A stretch of 64,000 nt of DNA, from positions 6,138,001 to 6,202,000 of the forward strand of contig JAFEKR010000002.1 in NCBI GenBank assembly GCA_019022495.1, given 5' to 3'. Shown piece by piece: positions 22,902 through 33,234 of the stretch (its first letter is position 1; each line of letters begins with the position of its first letter). Position numbers and translations under genes: made by a program. Source of the DNA: Epichloe hybrida (taxonomy: Eukaryota; Ascomycota; Sordariomycetes; Hypocreales; Clavicipitaceae). The notes below the pieces were generated by a model. It ran no database searches. It saw only the letters and a program-made list of their open reading frames with translations, and was not told the origin of the DNA.

Positions 22902-24676
22902 ATGCGGCTGTTGCGAGTTGGCACTGTTGCCCTCCTGGGGACAGGAGCGGCTGCCTTGTCTTCAAAGGATATTGTGAAGGCCTTTGACGGCATCACCAAG
23001 TCCTCCTCCAAGACGACCGATGCGGCGAATGATCTCAATCCCGACAATCTCTCCAGCAGCGTGCCGGTGAGTCTCTAATGCCCCCCCTTGCTGATGGCGA
23101 AGATCAAATATATATACATACTACATGGTGAAGATCTGATGCTGAACAAACTTTTTCACCAGAACTTGGTCAACGACTTCAAGGACATTGTCGTGCAGGC
23201 CTTTGAAACCTTCAGGACGGTTTCCACGAGCACTGCCACCTCTAAATTCCAGGACTCCGACCAGACCGACGTTTGCAGAGCTTTCCACGACGTACGTTTC
23301 ATTCAAGACCCCGGGGGGTTTTTTTTTTTTTTTTTTTTCAAGACAGAGTCGCGTCGCGGATATTAATTTTTCGTCTGAGAGTTTAGTTTGTTCTTGTCCA
23401 TCAAAAGCTGCTCGAGACCGTCATCGGGCAGAACGGCCTGTTGTCCAAGTCCTCTGCTTCGGCACCCCTCGGCGCTGTCCTCTCCGTTCTGGAGGGAGGC
23501 GTCGACAACCTGGCCGACAACATTCTCGGATTGATTCCCACCTGCAAGCCCCAGGCCATGCAGGACCTCAAGTCCCTTGACATCACCATTGACAAGACCA
23601 TCGATAAGCTGTCTAGCAGTGTCCCCGGTGCCAAGGACGCGATCCAGTCCGCCAATCGAATTGTGCAAGGCGCCACTGGCGGCAGTGGCGGCTCGGGCGA
23701 TTATGCGACGAATGTCATCAACAGCTTTAGTGGCAGTGCCAAGGATGGTGGCATATTTGGCAGTATCTTTTCGGGAGGTAAATCGGCCTCGAGTTCAAGC
23801 GATAGCAGTGGCAGTGGCAGTGACAGCGGCAACGGCAACGGCAGTACTAGTGGCAACGGTGTTGACGGCTTCTTCAATGGCGTTCTGGGAGGCGGGAAGC
23901 CAGGCCAATCTGGTCAATCAGGTCAATCACAGTCTGGTCAATCAGGTCAACCTGGTCAATCCGGTCAATCCGGTCAATCTAGTCAATCAGAGTCTGGTCA
24001 ATCTGGTCAACCCGGTCAACTTGGTCAATCACAGTCTGGTCAATCAGGTCAACCTGGTCAATCCGGTCAATCTGGTCAATCCGGTCAATCCGGTCAATCA
24101 CAGTCCGGTCAATCACAGTCTGGTCAAACCGGTCAAACCGGTCAAACCGGTCAATCTGGTCAACCTGGTCAATCCGGTCAATCCGGTCAATCACAGTCTG
24201 GGCAATCCGGTCAATCTGGGCAATCACAGTCTGGGCAATCCGGTCAATCCGGTCAATCTGGCCAATCCGGAGGCACAGGCTCGATGAATGGAAACACTAC
24301 TTCCACCGCCGGCGGCAAAGGTGGTAGCGGAAGCGGTAGCGGCATCATAAATTCTGACAACGGAACTTCCATGTCGTCTTCTGGAAGTTCCAACAGCAGC
24401 GACACCTCTGCCACGGCGAGCGCCTCTCAGCCCGAGAACACCAACGGATCGGATGGCTCAAGCAGCTCTACGAGCTCTGAGGATAGTGCGCTGGTCAACA
24501 ACACATTTTACAATTACAGTTACAACACCGGTGAAGATGGGGTCATCACATACACGCTCGTTGTTTTGGATGGCAAAACTTGCCAATACAAGACCAAGAT
24601 GAAATATGACAAGCAAAAGCTTCAACAATTAGCTGACGAGTGTGCCCGGAAGTATAAGAACAAGGACATGAGCTAA
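22902..24676 (+). CDS. Secreted HsbA-like protein with Gly-Gln-Ser repeat tail
   Basis: Three exons, 22902-23066, 23163-23291 and 23408-24676, all phase 0, give 520 aa. An N-terminal signal peptide (MRLLRVGTVALLGTGAAALS, about residues 1-20) precedes an all-alpha region (about 20-195). That region resembles the hydrophobic surface-binding protein A/cell-wall galactomannoprotein fold: regularly spaced hydrophobics, single Cys in DVCRAFHD and in IPTCKPQ. Next is a Gly/Ser linker, then about 122 residues of GQS/GQP/SQS units, then a Ser/Thr/Gly-rich stretch. The C-terminal segment has NNTFYNYSY sequons and a CQYKTKMKYDKQKLQQLADECARKYK tail that ends hydrophilic, so no GPI signal. HsbA-type proteins coat or bind hydrophobic surfaces and recruit lipolytic enzymes; a cell-surface adhesive role is inferred. 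The intron 2 poly-T run (about 23319-23338) is unusual. Confidence 0.78.
23903..24268 (+). repeat. In-frame 9-bp tandem repeat GGTCAATCN (Gly-Gln-Ser)
   Basis: 366 bp of contiguous GGTCAATCx units, interrupted by CAGTC(T/C) (QS) insertions and by CCT (Pro) or ACC (Thr) variants at the third position. Higher-order units repeat nearly exactly, which suggests recent expansion by slippage or unequal exchange. Reading frame is preserved throughout. Confidence 0.92.
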
Positions 24677-25599
24677 ATCATGGATAAGACGCCTTTTAAA
24701 TCCCTTTTAGATAGACATCTTCCTTGGCAAATTAGCAAATTGACCTAGACCTCTTAGCTGATGCTAGTACTTGTTACTGAATATGGTGATTCATCTTGAA
24801 ACTGGACGACCTGAGCTAGCTAGGTCCTGAAGAGGTCTCAGAACAGAAAAGAGAGATCTATGTGATCCTAGTGTTTTCACGATCCATGTACTTTGCAATA
24901 TGTGGAAAAAACACTAGCCTCTCTGTCAACGATATCAACGCGGCACCTGAGGCACCGAAAGCTGCGCATGGAGGCCCGGCATTTGAGCAGCACACGAATC
25001 CCCGTCTAATTTGCGGTGGTGAAAAGTCCATACAGCCAAGCGTAGAACAATGTGCAGTCGATGAAGAGCACTAAAGACAACTGGAGGATCTGAGAGGCGT
25101 GGTGTGATGCCCGTGTAAGATGATCTGTTAAGCGCCAGTTGCCTCGAGGGTATTTTTCAGGGCACATGGCACGAAGCGACTGATTGGATTGTAGCAATCA
25201 GGTCTATTGGGCGAAGCGTCCGGTAATGTAACAGGCGCTTAATGAAGCCGAGCGCGTATCAAGGGTAGAAGGTGGCCAGCCTGAAACTTGAACAAAATGG
25301 TTCTGGTATTTGCTTGTTGGTCTGGAGGGCGGGGGCAATCATTGACCAAGTCTGCCGAAAGGATGGCATGGAAGCTGCCACGAAGCGAAATGAGGACACT
25401 TTGATTAGGAATGTCTCTTGGCCAAATCGAGCCAAGAGTGCGGTTTGAATTCCCATATCATGTTGGATTGTTCAGATGGAGACAGCAGGTTTGCAGGTCA
25501 CAGCCTTTGAGTTTTCAGTCATGACTGCGAATGCTGTTCCTGAATGTTTATTTTGAACAATTTGGTGTCGGAACCTATTAGTATTCCAATCCGCAACGT
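24677..25599. other. Intergenic, no gene seen
   Basis: This is the 3' region of the repeat protein gene followed by DNA with no domain-bearing ORF on either strand. Confidence 0.4.
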
Positions 25600-25866
25600 A
25601 TGGATGTTTTCATGCGAGAGTATGATTCAGTCAAAGGCCAGGCACAGGATGCTCAGCGACGCATCGACCGGGTAGTGCCAGGAAGTCAGCAACAGCGTGC
25701 GCTTGTGCGGCAGAACGGTGCGGTCTTGCAGAGGTACAAAGCTCACAAAGCTCAGCCTGACCGTCAGAAATACTTGGAAAATAGCGTGAGAGGCCTGGCA
25801 AGGTACATGCAGAGGCATGCTATCATCACTAAGAATGATGTGCCAACCCCTCCATTCAATATCTAA
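25600..25866 (+). CDS. Small basic hypothetical ORF
   Basis: 88 codons encoding a Gln/Arg-rich, probably helical, soluble peptide (DAQRRIDRVVPGSQQQR…, YLENSVRGLARYMQRH). There is no signal peptide, membrane span or recognised domain. It lies 194 bp beyond the 3' end of the convergent APC8-like gene. It could be a fragment of a larger decayed gene. The evidence is only an open frame with non-random composition. Confidence 0.25.
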   Translation: MDVFMREYDSVKGQAQDAQRRIDRVVPGSQQQRALVRQNGAVLQRYKAHKAQPDRQKYLENSVRGLARYMQRHAIITKNDVPTPPFNI

Positions 25867-26060
25867 GCGAGACTGAGGGCGAACCGCAATCGAGCATGGA
25901 TCTGTATCAAGGAACTAGCTTGTTAAGTTAGATCCCTAGTTGCTTAAGCAATGTTGTGGTTTTAAGGAATATTAAACTCACGGCTACTGCCTTTGACTTC
26001 CTCTCTAACAGCGCTCCTCGACATGATTTCGCTTACCATCGGGCGTGTATGCGCATTACT

Positions 26061-28157
26061 TTAGTGATGAATGCTTGAGCCGTCTCGATAGGTGCAAATG
26101 TCAAGAATATTTTGTGCGTCTGCTGCAAGTTCGCAGTCTAGATCAATGCGACTAGCCATGGCCTGGGCTTTTGAGAAGTCACCATCGCTAATTGCCCACT
26201 TTGCCAAAAGCAAGAGCGCTTTCGGTATGATCGAGCGGCCGAAGTTTGCCGTCATGCTTTTATCAGCATCGCTGCGTTCTTGAATTGCAGAATGTTCCTC
26301 TACGCAAAGCTCAAGGAGCCTCGTAGCTTCATCCCGATATTCCGTCTCATCGTATATTTTAGCCAATTGATAGAGGACGTCAAGGCGTTTGCTCATGGAA
26401 TGATTGAAAGAGCTCGATCCGTATTTCGTGTTTGGTGACGGTCCAAGGTAGGTAAGGGCGCGCTCAAGAACTTTGGCAGCCTCGGGGAGCAAAGACAATC
26501 CAGTAAGGCAATTGACAACTAGCTGCCACAAATCTGCGTCCATTGGGCGCAGTTTCACTGCCCGACGGTAATAGTATAACGCGAATGTTGCTTTATCCAA
26601 GGTTTCGTAAGCCCGACCAAGTCCAACAAAACTTCGATAATCGTGTTGGTTAAGGTCAATTGCACGTCGGTAACATTCCGCAGCGGCGTGCATGTTTTGC
26701 AGCTCCGTGTACTCGTGACCCAGCAATGTCCATGCGCCGGAGAAACGGCGATCGAGAACCAGAGCTCTTCTGAACAGCATAACGGCATCATCATGACGTC
26801 CACACAAAGAGTAATAATTACCAACAACGCAGCATGTCTCGGGACGATAGCGGTCGACAGCTGAACAAAGTTGGGCAACGAAAGCCAGTCTTTCTTGAGA
26901 GGCAAGGGTGTGTAGGAGGTTGGAATAATGGTCCACAAAATCTAAACGTCTGGGGTCGGACAAAGTCATTGCCCAAAAAATCGAATTGGCCTCATAAACG
27001 TCTATGAAGTTCTTAGGATACAAACACAGAAGGAGTATTGCTACGTAAATACCTTTCAATTGGTAAGTCACCAGAGCTCTTTGTCCCTGAAGAAACAAAC
27101 TTTCAGGAAAAATACTCTGAAGCTGAGAAAGTTCAGCTAGAAGTGAAGGCGAACCTTGCTGCAACCTCTGTCGACAGTATATGGAGAAGATGAAGCCCAT
27201 GATACTCGGGCTCAGCCGACATTGAATCCGTTCAAGCTAAATTGGGTTGTGAGTTTCTGACTGAGCTCCAGCTGTTACGGAAGAAGAAGAAGAAGAAGAA
27301 GGGGAGCATACATGTCGAACATCACGAATGAAGTCGCTCAGCTCCTCCCACGCACCCCAGTTCCAAGGGTTTAGCGACACGCTCCTCAGCAGCCAATGGA
27401 TGGCCAGATCGTTGTTTCCATCTCTCGCTAGAATCAATCCGTATCTATACCCAGGATTAGCCATTTCTCATGAAGTACAGGATGCGGAGAGACGAAACAG
27501 GTATTCTAGCCAACCGTGGCTGGTCTCATGTTGTTGAGAGTTGTCGGGCTGTGCATTATTAAACCAAACTTCCAATTCTCGTTTGATTGGCACGAGTTGC
27601 TTGTTTACAATCGTGCCAACGTCGGAAATACCGAGAATCTGTCCAAGCTCCTCGGTCTTCAGCCTTTCCCCTACCATAAACTGTGCGTATAGAGCAATGA
27701 ACAACCCCTTTTGACTGACTCGATTTCTTGTAAAGCCAGAGCGTTGCCTTTATTTGGTCGAGCTTTACCTAGTGAAGCCTGAGTTGGAAGCTCCAAGAAG
27801 CTGCTTGGTAGAAAAAACGGCGGCACTGCGTTGGAATTCATGACAGTCGAAAAGAGCCTTTGCTTTGAGATATTTTGGCACCTCTTTGAGTTCTAGACGC
27901 TGCTCAACAGTGCCCGTTGTTAGGATGAGGTTCGGGAGCGAATGCAAACTTGGCTCATCAACTCCATGATCCGGGAGGGCGTTGAGCAATTCAGCCGCCC
28001 TGTGGAAGTCCCGAAAAAACGTTAGACTCATACTGCAGCGAATAGGTGAAGCATCCTACCATTTGGCAGCCTGATAAAGACATCGTTGTGAGCAGTCTAG
28101 AACAGACCGTTGCAGTGAGCCTCGAAGCTGGTTTAGTTGGACTTGATCGAGACTCAT
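26061..28157 (-). CDS. APC8/Cdc23-like TPR subunit of the anaphase-promoting complex, divergent
   Basis: Five exons, 28157-28060, 27999-27769, 27714-27499, 27444-27312 and 27236-26061, give 617 aa, a normal APC8 length. The N-terminus reads CSQRCLYQAAKW-AAELLNALP across intron 1, then ALFIALYAQFMVGE-type sequence. Then comes WLEY-LYGLILARDG across intron 3 and LLRSVSLNPWNWGAW, then TPR repeats including RPETCCVVGNYYSL and GAWTLLGHEYTELQNMHAAAECYRRAIDLN, the family's hallmark block. APC8 is a structural TPR scaffold of the nuclear ubiquitin ligase that drives anaphase. Several usually fixed positions differ: the GLGQ.YE block is SFVGLGRAYE, and the segment before DP.RLD is unusual. Introns are short (54-75 bp); one donor (GTTTCG) is weak. 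I suspect a diverged paralog rather than the housekeeping copy. Confidence 0.82.
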
Positions 28158-28566
28158 TATTTAGCACGTTGTCGGGTTCCGATAACGCGACTGTGTGTGG
28201 TGACAAGTGAGAGTCAAACTACCTTGTGCCACTTTCCACCGCCTACCTCTTCGGGCAGATATATGGTCCAATCGACCACCCGATTCACCATGAAAGATTA
28301 TGAAAGCACCTGCTAAATAGCCCGTATTGCTTTGGCAGTACGCTGACTTCTTAGAGACATCATTCAGATTGTGCAGACAGATCAGGGCACCTCCCTTTAC
28401 CCCTCGCGATCAATCGTGTCACCTCCCTTAGCGAGACTGGGAGGCCACGTGTTCTAACAGTCTGCTAGGAACATAGTTCTCTTGCCCTCGGTTAAACTAG
28501 GCTTGCGCGACACTGCCTATTATCACGAAGCAACCGAAAAGCATCACTCCCAACACACCTCAGAGG
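28158..28566. other. Divergent promoter region, no gene seen
   Basis: This 409-bp spacer separates the APC8-like gene (-) from a kinase-like gene (+). It contains direct copies of GGGCACCTCCCTT / GTCACCTCCCTTAGCG-type sequence around 28385-28440. No coding signal. Confidence 0.35.
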
Positions 28567-29352
28567 ATGGCGGACGATGACGAGATTCATTTTCCGCCAG
28601 GGTTTGGTGTCAACGATGTCGTTGCATGGGGGATCACGGGAGTTGTGGTACTTGACACTGGCCGGAAAGAGCCGACGGTGATCAAGACCGCCATCGATAA
28701 ATCATCGCATCCGGCAATTGAGCGAGAGCGTCAAATCTACATGAGGCTCGAGAGGCACGGCACACACGACGGCATCTTGTCATACCACGGCGACGTGGGC
28801 GACGCGGGGATCCGCCTCGAATACGCCTGCAATCACGACTTGAAGTCATACATCAAAACCCATGAATGCAGGCAAGACATGGCCCTTCGTTGGATCATTC
28901 AGCTGGCTGAAGCCCTCGAGTTTGTGCATAGCGCCGGCATAATACATGGCGATCTGACCACGGCCAATGTGTTCCTGGACGGTGAACTTGATGTCAAACT
29001 CGCAGATTTTGCGGGATCGTCAATTGATTCATTGCCGCTCCTTGTCGTGATCACCCCCAGCTCCGAGTACCCCGGCAACCTCTTGTCGGTCCGAGGGGAC
29101 CTTTTTGCATTCGGATCTCTGGCATACGAACTTCTGACTGGGGAGAGGCCGTACGCAACGCTGTCTGAAGCTCAAATTCGGGCTCGCTATCAGCAGCGGG
29201 ATTTCCCAGATGTGACCTCCCTTGGAAGCATCGGTCACGTCATTTGGTCATGCTGGGAAGGGCAGTATCACAGTAGCAAAGATGTGGCCAACGACCTTAA
29301 AGGTAGGCTCAAGGTAGCCGCACACGATTGTGCTGTGAGGCACAAGAAGTAG
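28567..29352 (+). CDS. Atypical protein-kinase-like protein 1
   Basis: A single 261-aa exon forming a minimal kinase fold. The candidate VAIK-type lysine is K40 (TVIK). The catalytic loop is HGDLTTANV (H127-G128-D129 … N134) in place of HRDxxxxN. The metal loop is LADFAGSS (D147), with DFA instead of DFG. The P+1/APE region carries EYPGN and the C-lobe has RGDLFAFGSLAYELLTGERPY. The catalytic Asp, Asn and metal-binding Asp are all present, so activity is possible, but the HRD arginine is missing and there is no clear glycine-rich loop (AWGITGVVV only). Proteins of this short type are expanded in many ascomycetes; substrates are unknown. It is divergent from the APC8-like gene and is one of three kinase-like genes within 12 kb. 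Confidence 0.78.
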   Translation: MADDDEIHFPPGFGVNDVVAWGITGVVVLDTGRKEPTVIKTAIDKSSHPAIERERQIYMRLERHGTHDGILSYHGDVGDAGIRLEYACNHDLKSYIKTHECRQDMALRWIIQLAEALEFVHSAGIIHGDLTTANVFLDGELDVKLADFAGSSIDSLPLLVVITPSSEYPGNLLSVRGDLFAFGSLAYELLTGERPYATLSEAQIRARYQQRDFPDVTSLGSIGHVIWSCWEGQYHSSKDVANDLKGRLKVAAHDCAVRHKK

Positions 29353-30067
29353 TGTGTCCTAGTGTGGCGATGTAGTGAAGAAGATAATGGAGAGTAAGGT
29401 TAACCTCTAGCATCGGTGAAGAAGTCTGGGTAATTCCTAATAATTCATTAACTAGAAGATGGAGTAATGAAGGTATTAACCCGTTGTGGGTTCTCATTTT
29501 GGCATCTTGCTGACTGCCACCTCCACCTTATCCGGGTTTTGTGGAGAAATGGCGCCGTTTCTTTCTATTCGGCTGACTGCAAAGGAACTGCATATGTGTT
29601 GTGGAATGATGCAGACGGAGGCAAAGAGTGATCAGAAGAGAAGATGATGATGTTGAATTGCTATCTAGGAATTCGTAATCTAGAAGAGAAAAGGGAAGCT
29701 TATAAGCTTCAAATCTATGAGTGATGAATCTAGGTCTTCAAACGAAGCCTGCGATGAACCGCGATATTAAACGCGATGCGGGAAGCTGCATCGTCAAACG
29801 AAGAGGGGATAATAAGAGTGATGCCTGATATCTGAGGCTACGATGTGAGGCTGTGAATATCCTCAACATGTGTACATGGCTATGTACTCCGTACTCTTGC
29901 AAGCATAAATAAATACCGCCAACAAGCTGGTAGCCTGTCAGAGATAGTTTGGCCGTGAAGTGCCATTCATCTCTTGAGCGTCTGGTCCAATCTGCTGTCC
30001 ATCAGAATCACCACATCAGCCACCTTGCCTCATCTCATCTCGAGTTCGGGACGGAACCAAGCACCAC
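29353..30067. other. Intergenic, no gene seen
   Basis: This region has a perfect 16-bp palindrome GAAGCTTATAAGCTTC around 29695-29711 and direct short repeats (GAAGAGAAGATGATG-type). It is otherwise featureless 3'/5' flanking DNA. Confidence 0.4.
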
Positions 30068-31876
30068 ATGACGGCCATGGTTCAGCGCAAGCTGGATTAC
30101 TACCTGCAGCGCACAGTCGAGCCAAGACCGTCGCCGTCGTCGCCATCGTCGCCATCACCACGCGCCTCGTCGTCCTTCCTGCATCTCCCCTACCGGATTC
30201 GTTACCGCATATACCTTCTCGTCGGACTCGTCCGCTTCTGCCCCATCAATCTCAACCAAGAAGCGCCCCGTGCTTACCACCGTCGCAACAAAAAAGATGA
30301 ATTCTCCGACTACGTCTGCTTCTTCGAATCCAGGAAATTCATGGGCCGTCTCTATGAGCGCGACTGCGTACCCACGTGCCGTTGCGCACCACTACCCGTC
30401 GCCCTCCTGTACATCTCGCGTGCCATATCACAGGAAGTCTTGCGCATTCTGTATTCGCAAAACTCATTCACAATCAGCAAAAGTGATGCATCGGGATTGA
30501 GGCCTTTGAAGAATCTTAGCACGGGCTCGCTGTCATGTCTTCGCGTCTTGACTGTCCGCTTGAATAATTGCGAATGCATCTACAGAGGGGCGTTCCAACC
30601 TCTGAGAGACATGCAAGGACCAGAGGCCCACGGCCTGTTTTCTTGTCATCCCCAATGTCAATCTTATGGGTACCATGATCGCCCTATTCAAAGTCGAGCT
30701 CGGCAGCATGCAGCTGTTCTACAGGAATGGCAGGACGTGGCGTGCCGGCTAGCTGCGCATTGCCGCCTGGACTCGTTGCGCCTAGACTTCGTCTGTGATA
30801 CTGAAGATCTCGCGACGGCCCAGGACGTTGTTGGCCGGCTTTCCCCTATTACAAACCTCGAGGCTTGCTCTATTCGCCTGAATCGGCATCCAAATTGGCA
30901 ACATTCTGCGCTCGCCAGAGAGACGGCCCGTCGCTTGACGGGCCGCTCCTCGGAGAAGATGCCAGACAGCAACAAGCCCAGAACGTATATCCTCCCGCCA
31001 GAAGTCCTATTTCGCATTCTTGAATATTCAAAGCTCATGGCCCCGTTCGACTTGGAATGGAACCCTGATCGGGGCTTGTCACCATTCGACTGTTGCAAGA
31101 CCTGCACAACAACGCTCGACTGCTGCACGTGTTCGCATTACCATGGCGCACACTCGCAAAGCTGTACATGCTGGAGACTGCCATTGTCAATCTTTCTGGT
31201 CAGTCATCAAGTATATGATATTGCCAAGACTATTTTTTATCAACAAAATCGTTTCATCATCCTCCCAAAGGGCGGCCGCCTGGATGACCTACAGTCCTGC
31301 CAAGCAGTCCTTTCGCCACTTTCAAACTTTTTCAAAAGCCTACCACCACGCGTTACACCGCTTCTTCGATTAATAGGTCTAGTTGTATCGCTTCCCGATT
31401 CCATGGTTGCGGCAGAATACACCCAGCTGCGGGCCGAATGGGCAGAAGCCCTCACCCTTCTCCTCACCTCGTGTGACCCAAGTACGCTCAGCTTGAATCT
31501 CTACATGGGGCATGCCTGGGAGATCGTCCAAGGTCCTCAGTCAGAAACTGCACTACGCGCAGTATATCGCGCTTTGACACAACATTTGGAGGAGCTGAGC
31601 CCTAACCTTCGGGATCTTTTCATATACCTGCAATGGCCGACTTATGCCACCGCTGATAAAACAGTCAGATACTCTGCCAAGCTTGAAAGAGCTGTCCTCG
31701 GCTCCGAGTATGACTCTGCGGGTAGAGGGAAATGGACGAACCTTCCCCGACTGTGGAATGACGGTATGAGTAGGGAGGGTCTTGTTCGTGCAGCAGATGG
31801 ACGCGTGGTTTGGCCTAGAGAGTATACTGAAGATGCCTATGGACCGCCTCCGGCTCCACCATATAGCTATGTATGA
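30068..31876 (+). CDS. F-box-like protein with duplicated architecture
   Basis: An intronless 602-aa ORF made of two similar halves. Half 1 has a degenerate F-box-like start (FLHLPYRIRYRIYLLVGL, residues 37-54), then a Cys-rich spot (CVPTCRC) and LLYISRAISQEVLRILYSQNSFTI (113-136). Half 2 repeats the plan: YILPPEVLFRILEYSKL (307-323), a Cys-rich spot (CCTCSHYHG…SCTCW) and FLVSHQVYDIAKTIFYQQNRFII (376-398). F-box proteins present substrates to SCF ubiquitin ligases; this LPxE-RxxIY plus LxVSxxVxxEaxxxxYxxNxF layout is common in expanded fungal F-box-like families. A Ser/Pro-rich linker precedes half 1. The duplication could reflect a fusion of two tandem genes. An alternative start is Met4. 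Confidence 0.7.
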   Translation: MTAMVQRKLDYYLQRTVEPRPSPSSPSSPSPRASSSFLHLPYRIRYRIYLLVGLVRFCPINLNQEAPRAYHRRNKKDEFSDYVCFFESRKFMGRLYERDCVPTCRCAPLPVALLYISRAISQEVLRILYSQNSFTISKSDASGLRPLKNLSTGSLSCLRVLTVRLNNCECIYRGAFQPLRDMQGPEAHGLFSCHPQCQSYGYHDRPIQSRARQHAAVLQEWQDVACRLAAHCRLDSLRLDFVCDTEDLATAQDVVGRLSPITNLEACSIRLNRHPNWQHSALARETARRLTGRSSEKMPDSNKPRTYILPPEVLFRILEYSKLMAPFDLEWNPDRGLSPFDCCKTCTTTLDCCTCSHYHGAHSQSCTCWRLPLSIFLVSHQVYDIAKTIFYQQNRFIILPKGGRLDDLQSCQAVLSPLSNFFKSLPPRVTPLLRLIGLVVSLPDSMVAAEYTQLRAEWAEALTLLLTSCDPSTLSLNLYMGHAWEIVQGPQSETALRAVYRALTQHLEELSPNLRDLFIYLQWPTYATADKTVRYSAKLERAVLGSEYDSAGRGKWTNLPRLWNDGMSREGLVRAADGRVVWPREYTEDAYGPPPAPPYSYV

Positions 31877-32908
31877 GAATGAGAATGTCAGTGAATATAG
31901 ATTGCCGTGCGACGTTGTGTTTTTTGCACGACTAAGCTATTTCCGCAAGGCAGATGCGGCGTTGAAAACCAGCCACACATCACGGTAGGCAGAAACTCGT
32001 GCTTCAACTTCTTGCTTCATGGTGCAACAATAAACTTATAACTAGAGTGCAGGTTCACGGCAAAGAGGTGTCTGTTTCCTAAGGACCTACAAATGCGCAT
32101 ACCGCGTAAGGCCTCATAGCACAACGCAATAATGATCTTCTAAATACTCTTTATAATGTTATTCCCCAAGATATAGCTATTTATCTAACCGCAAAAGATA
32201 TACTTAACGCTATTAATACCTACATAGAAAGCAAGCAAGGAATTTATAAATAGTGGTTAAATTCAGTGGTTAGGTATAGGGGCTGTCTTTCTAAATTAGG
32301 ACTAGAATTAGGCTGTCACTCTGGATTAGGAATAACGCGGTATACGCATTTAAAAAACCTAGTATACGCATTTAGTGAGGTCCTCGCCTCGCTAGCAGAA
32401 TCGCCGCCCCCTGTGAAGGTGTAATGGCTTTGGCTAATGTGGGTTTTGTTTTATTCCCGTGAACATAAAAAGTGAAAAAATACTCAAAGGATTGCTCTTC
32501 TTGTTCACGCACTTGGTTAAATGCAAAATGGGTCGACAGATCTGCAGCCATCGCATTAGGTGAGGCTATGACGCGAGTGCACATTGGCTCGTCCTAGGCC
32601 ACGCAGCCATCTGTTTGTGATGGATATCTATCTAAATAGCCTTTCGTCCAATTGTTTTTCATTGGCTTCGCACCCCTTGTTTCAGCATGACTCGTTAATT
32701 GATGAGAGTGCTTCTTTTTTTTGGGGGGTAGGGGGGGCGGTTTTTATTATATAATGTGAGCAAACGCATTAGCAATCTGGCAGAGACGCCAACACCAAGA
32801 CTATTATTAGTCCGTCCATGCAACATATTTTCTCAGTAGGTCATTTCTCATTTTCTGCTCTTAAAGACTGAAAAACAGCACAGAAGCTGACTAGAAGCAT
32901 TACAGGCA
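31877..32908. other. AT-rich intergenic DNA with a MITE-like element
   Basis: No gene is supported. The stretch holds the 301-bp inverted-repeat element annotated at 32083-32383. Outside it, a G/T-rich run (TTTTTTTTGGGGGG type, about 32714-32740) is the only notable feature. Confidence 0.4.
32083..32383. mobile_element. MITE-like element, shared TIR family copy 1
   Basis: The left end reads GGACCTACAAATGCGCATAC and the right end, reverse-complemented, GGACCTCACTAAATGCGTAT. This is an imperfect inverted pair, and a second internal TATACGCATTT lies 20 bp inside the right end. The interior is AT-rich and non-coding. Its terminal core matches the element at 36444-36563. No convincing target-site duplication was seen, so the exact ends are uncertain by a few bases. 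Confidence 0.55.
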
Positions 32909-33127
32909 ATGTGCAAAGCGTTGATTCCTCGAAAGAAGAAGCTATGCCAACACGTCATTGATGAGCCTGCAATTATCACGCCATTCCCCGCAAACTGTGG
33001 TCAATGTGGAAGAATCCAGGAGACAGAACATCTTGGATCTACTACGGATAGAACCCCTTGCGATGATTGCATTGCTAGTCAACTATTTGTTAGGAACACG
33101 GTTGGGACGTGGGTCAGATCGAGATAG
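32909..33127 (+). CDS. Small cysteine-rich hypothetical protein
   Basis: 72 codons with a patterned cysteine layout: C2, C13-x-H15, C30-x2-C33 and C51-x2-C54 (NCGQCGRI … PCDDCI). The two CxxC pairs suggest a small zinc-ribbon-like fold. There is no signal peptide. The ATG at 32909 starts the ORF and the frame ends at TAG 33127. I do not recognise the family for certain; the cysteine spacing is the main reason to regard it as a real gene. Confidence 0.4.
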   Translation: MCKALIPRKKKLCQHVIDEPAIITPFPANCGQCGRIQETEHLGSTTDRTPCDDCIASQLFVRNTVGTWVRSR

Positions 33128-33234
33128 GTGTTTAGCCTGGAAATTCTCGCAAGGAGTGTGTAATGATGTTCACAGCTTGAAAAGTAAGTTTGAACTAGGT
33201 ATATCAACCTGATAGGAAAGTAAAATTCATTAGT

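Noticed and set aside
23577..24287. 236-codon ORF with VNLVNPVNLVN repeats
   Set aside because: Out-of-frame reading of the Gly-Gln-Ser repeat gene.
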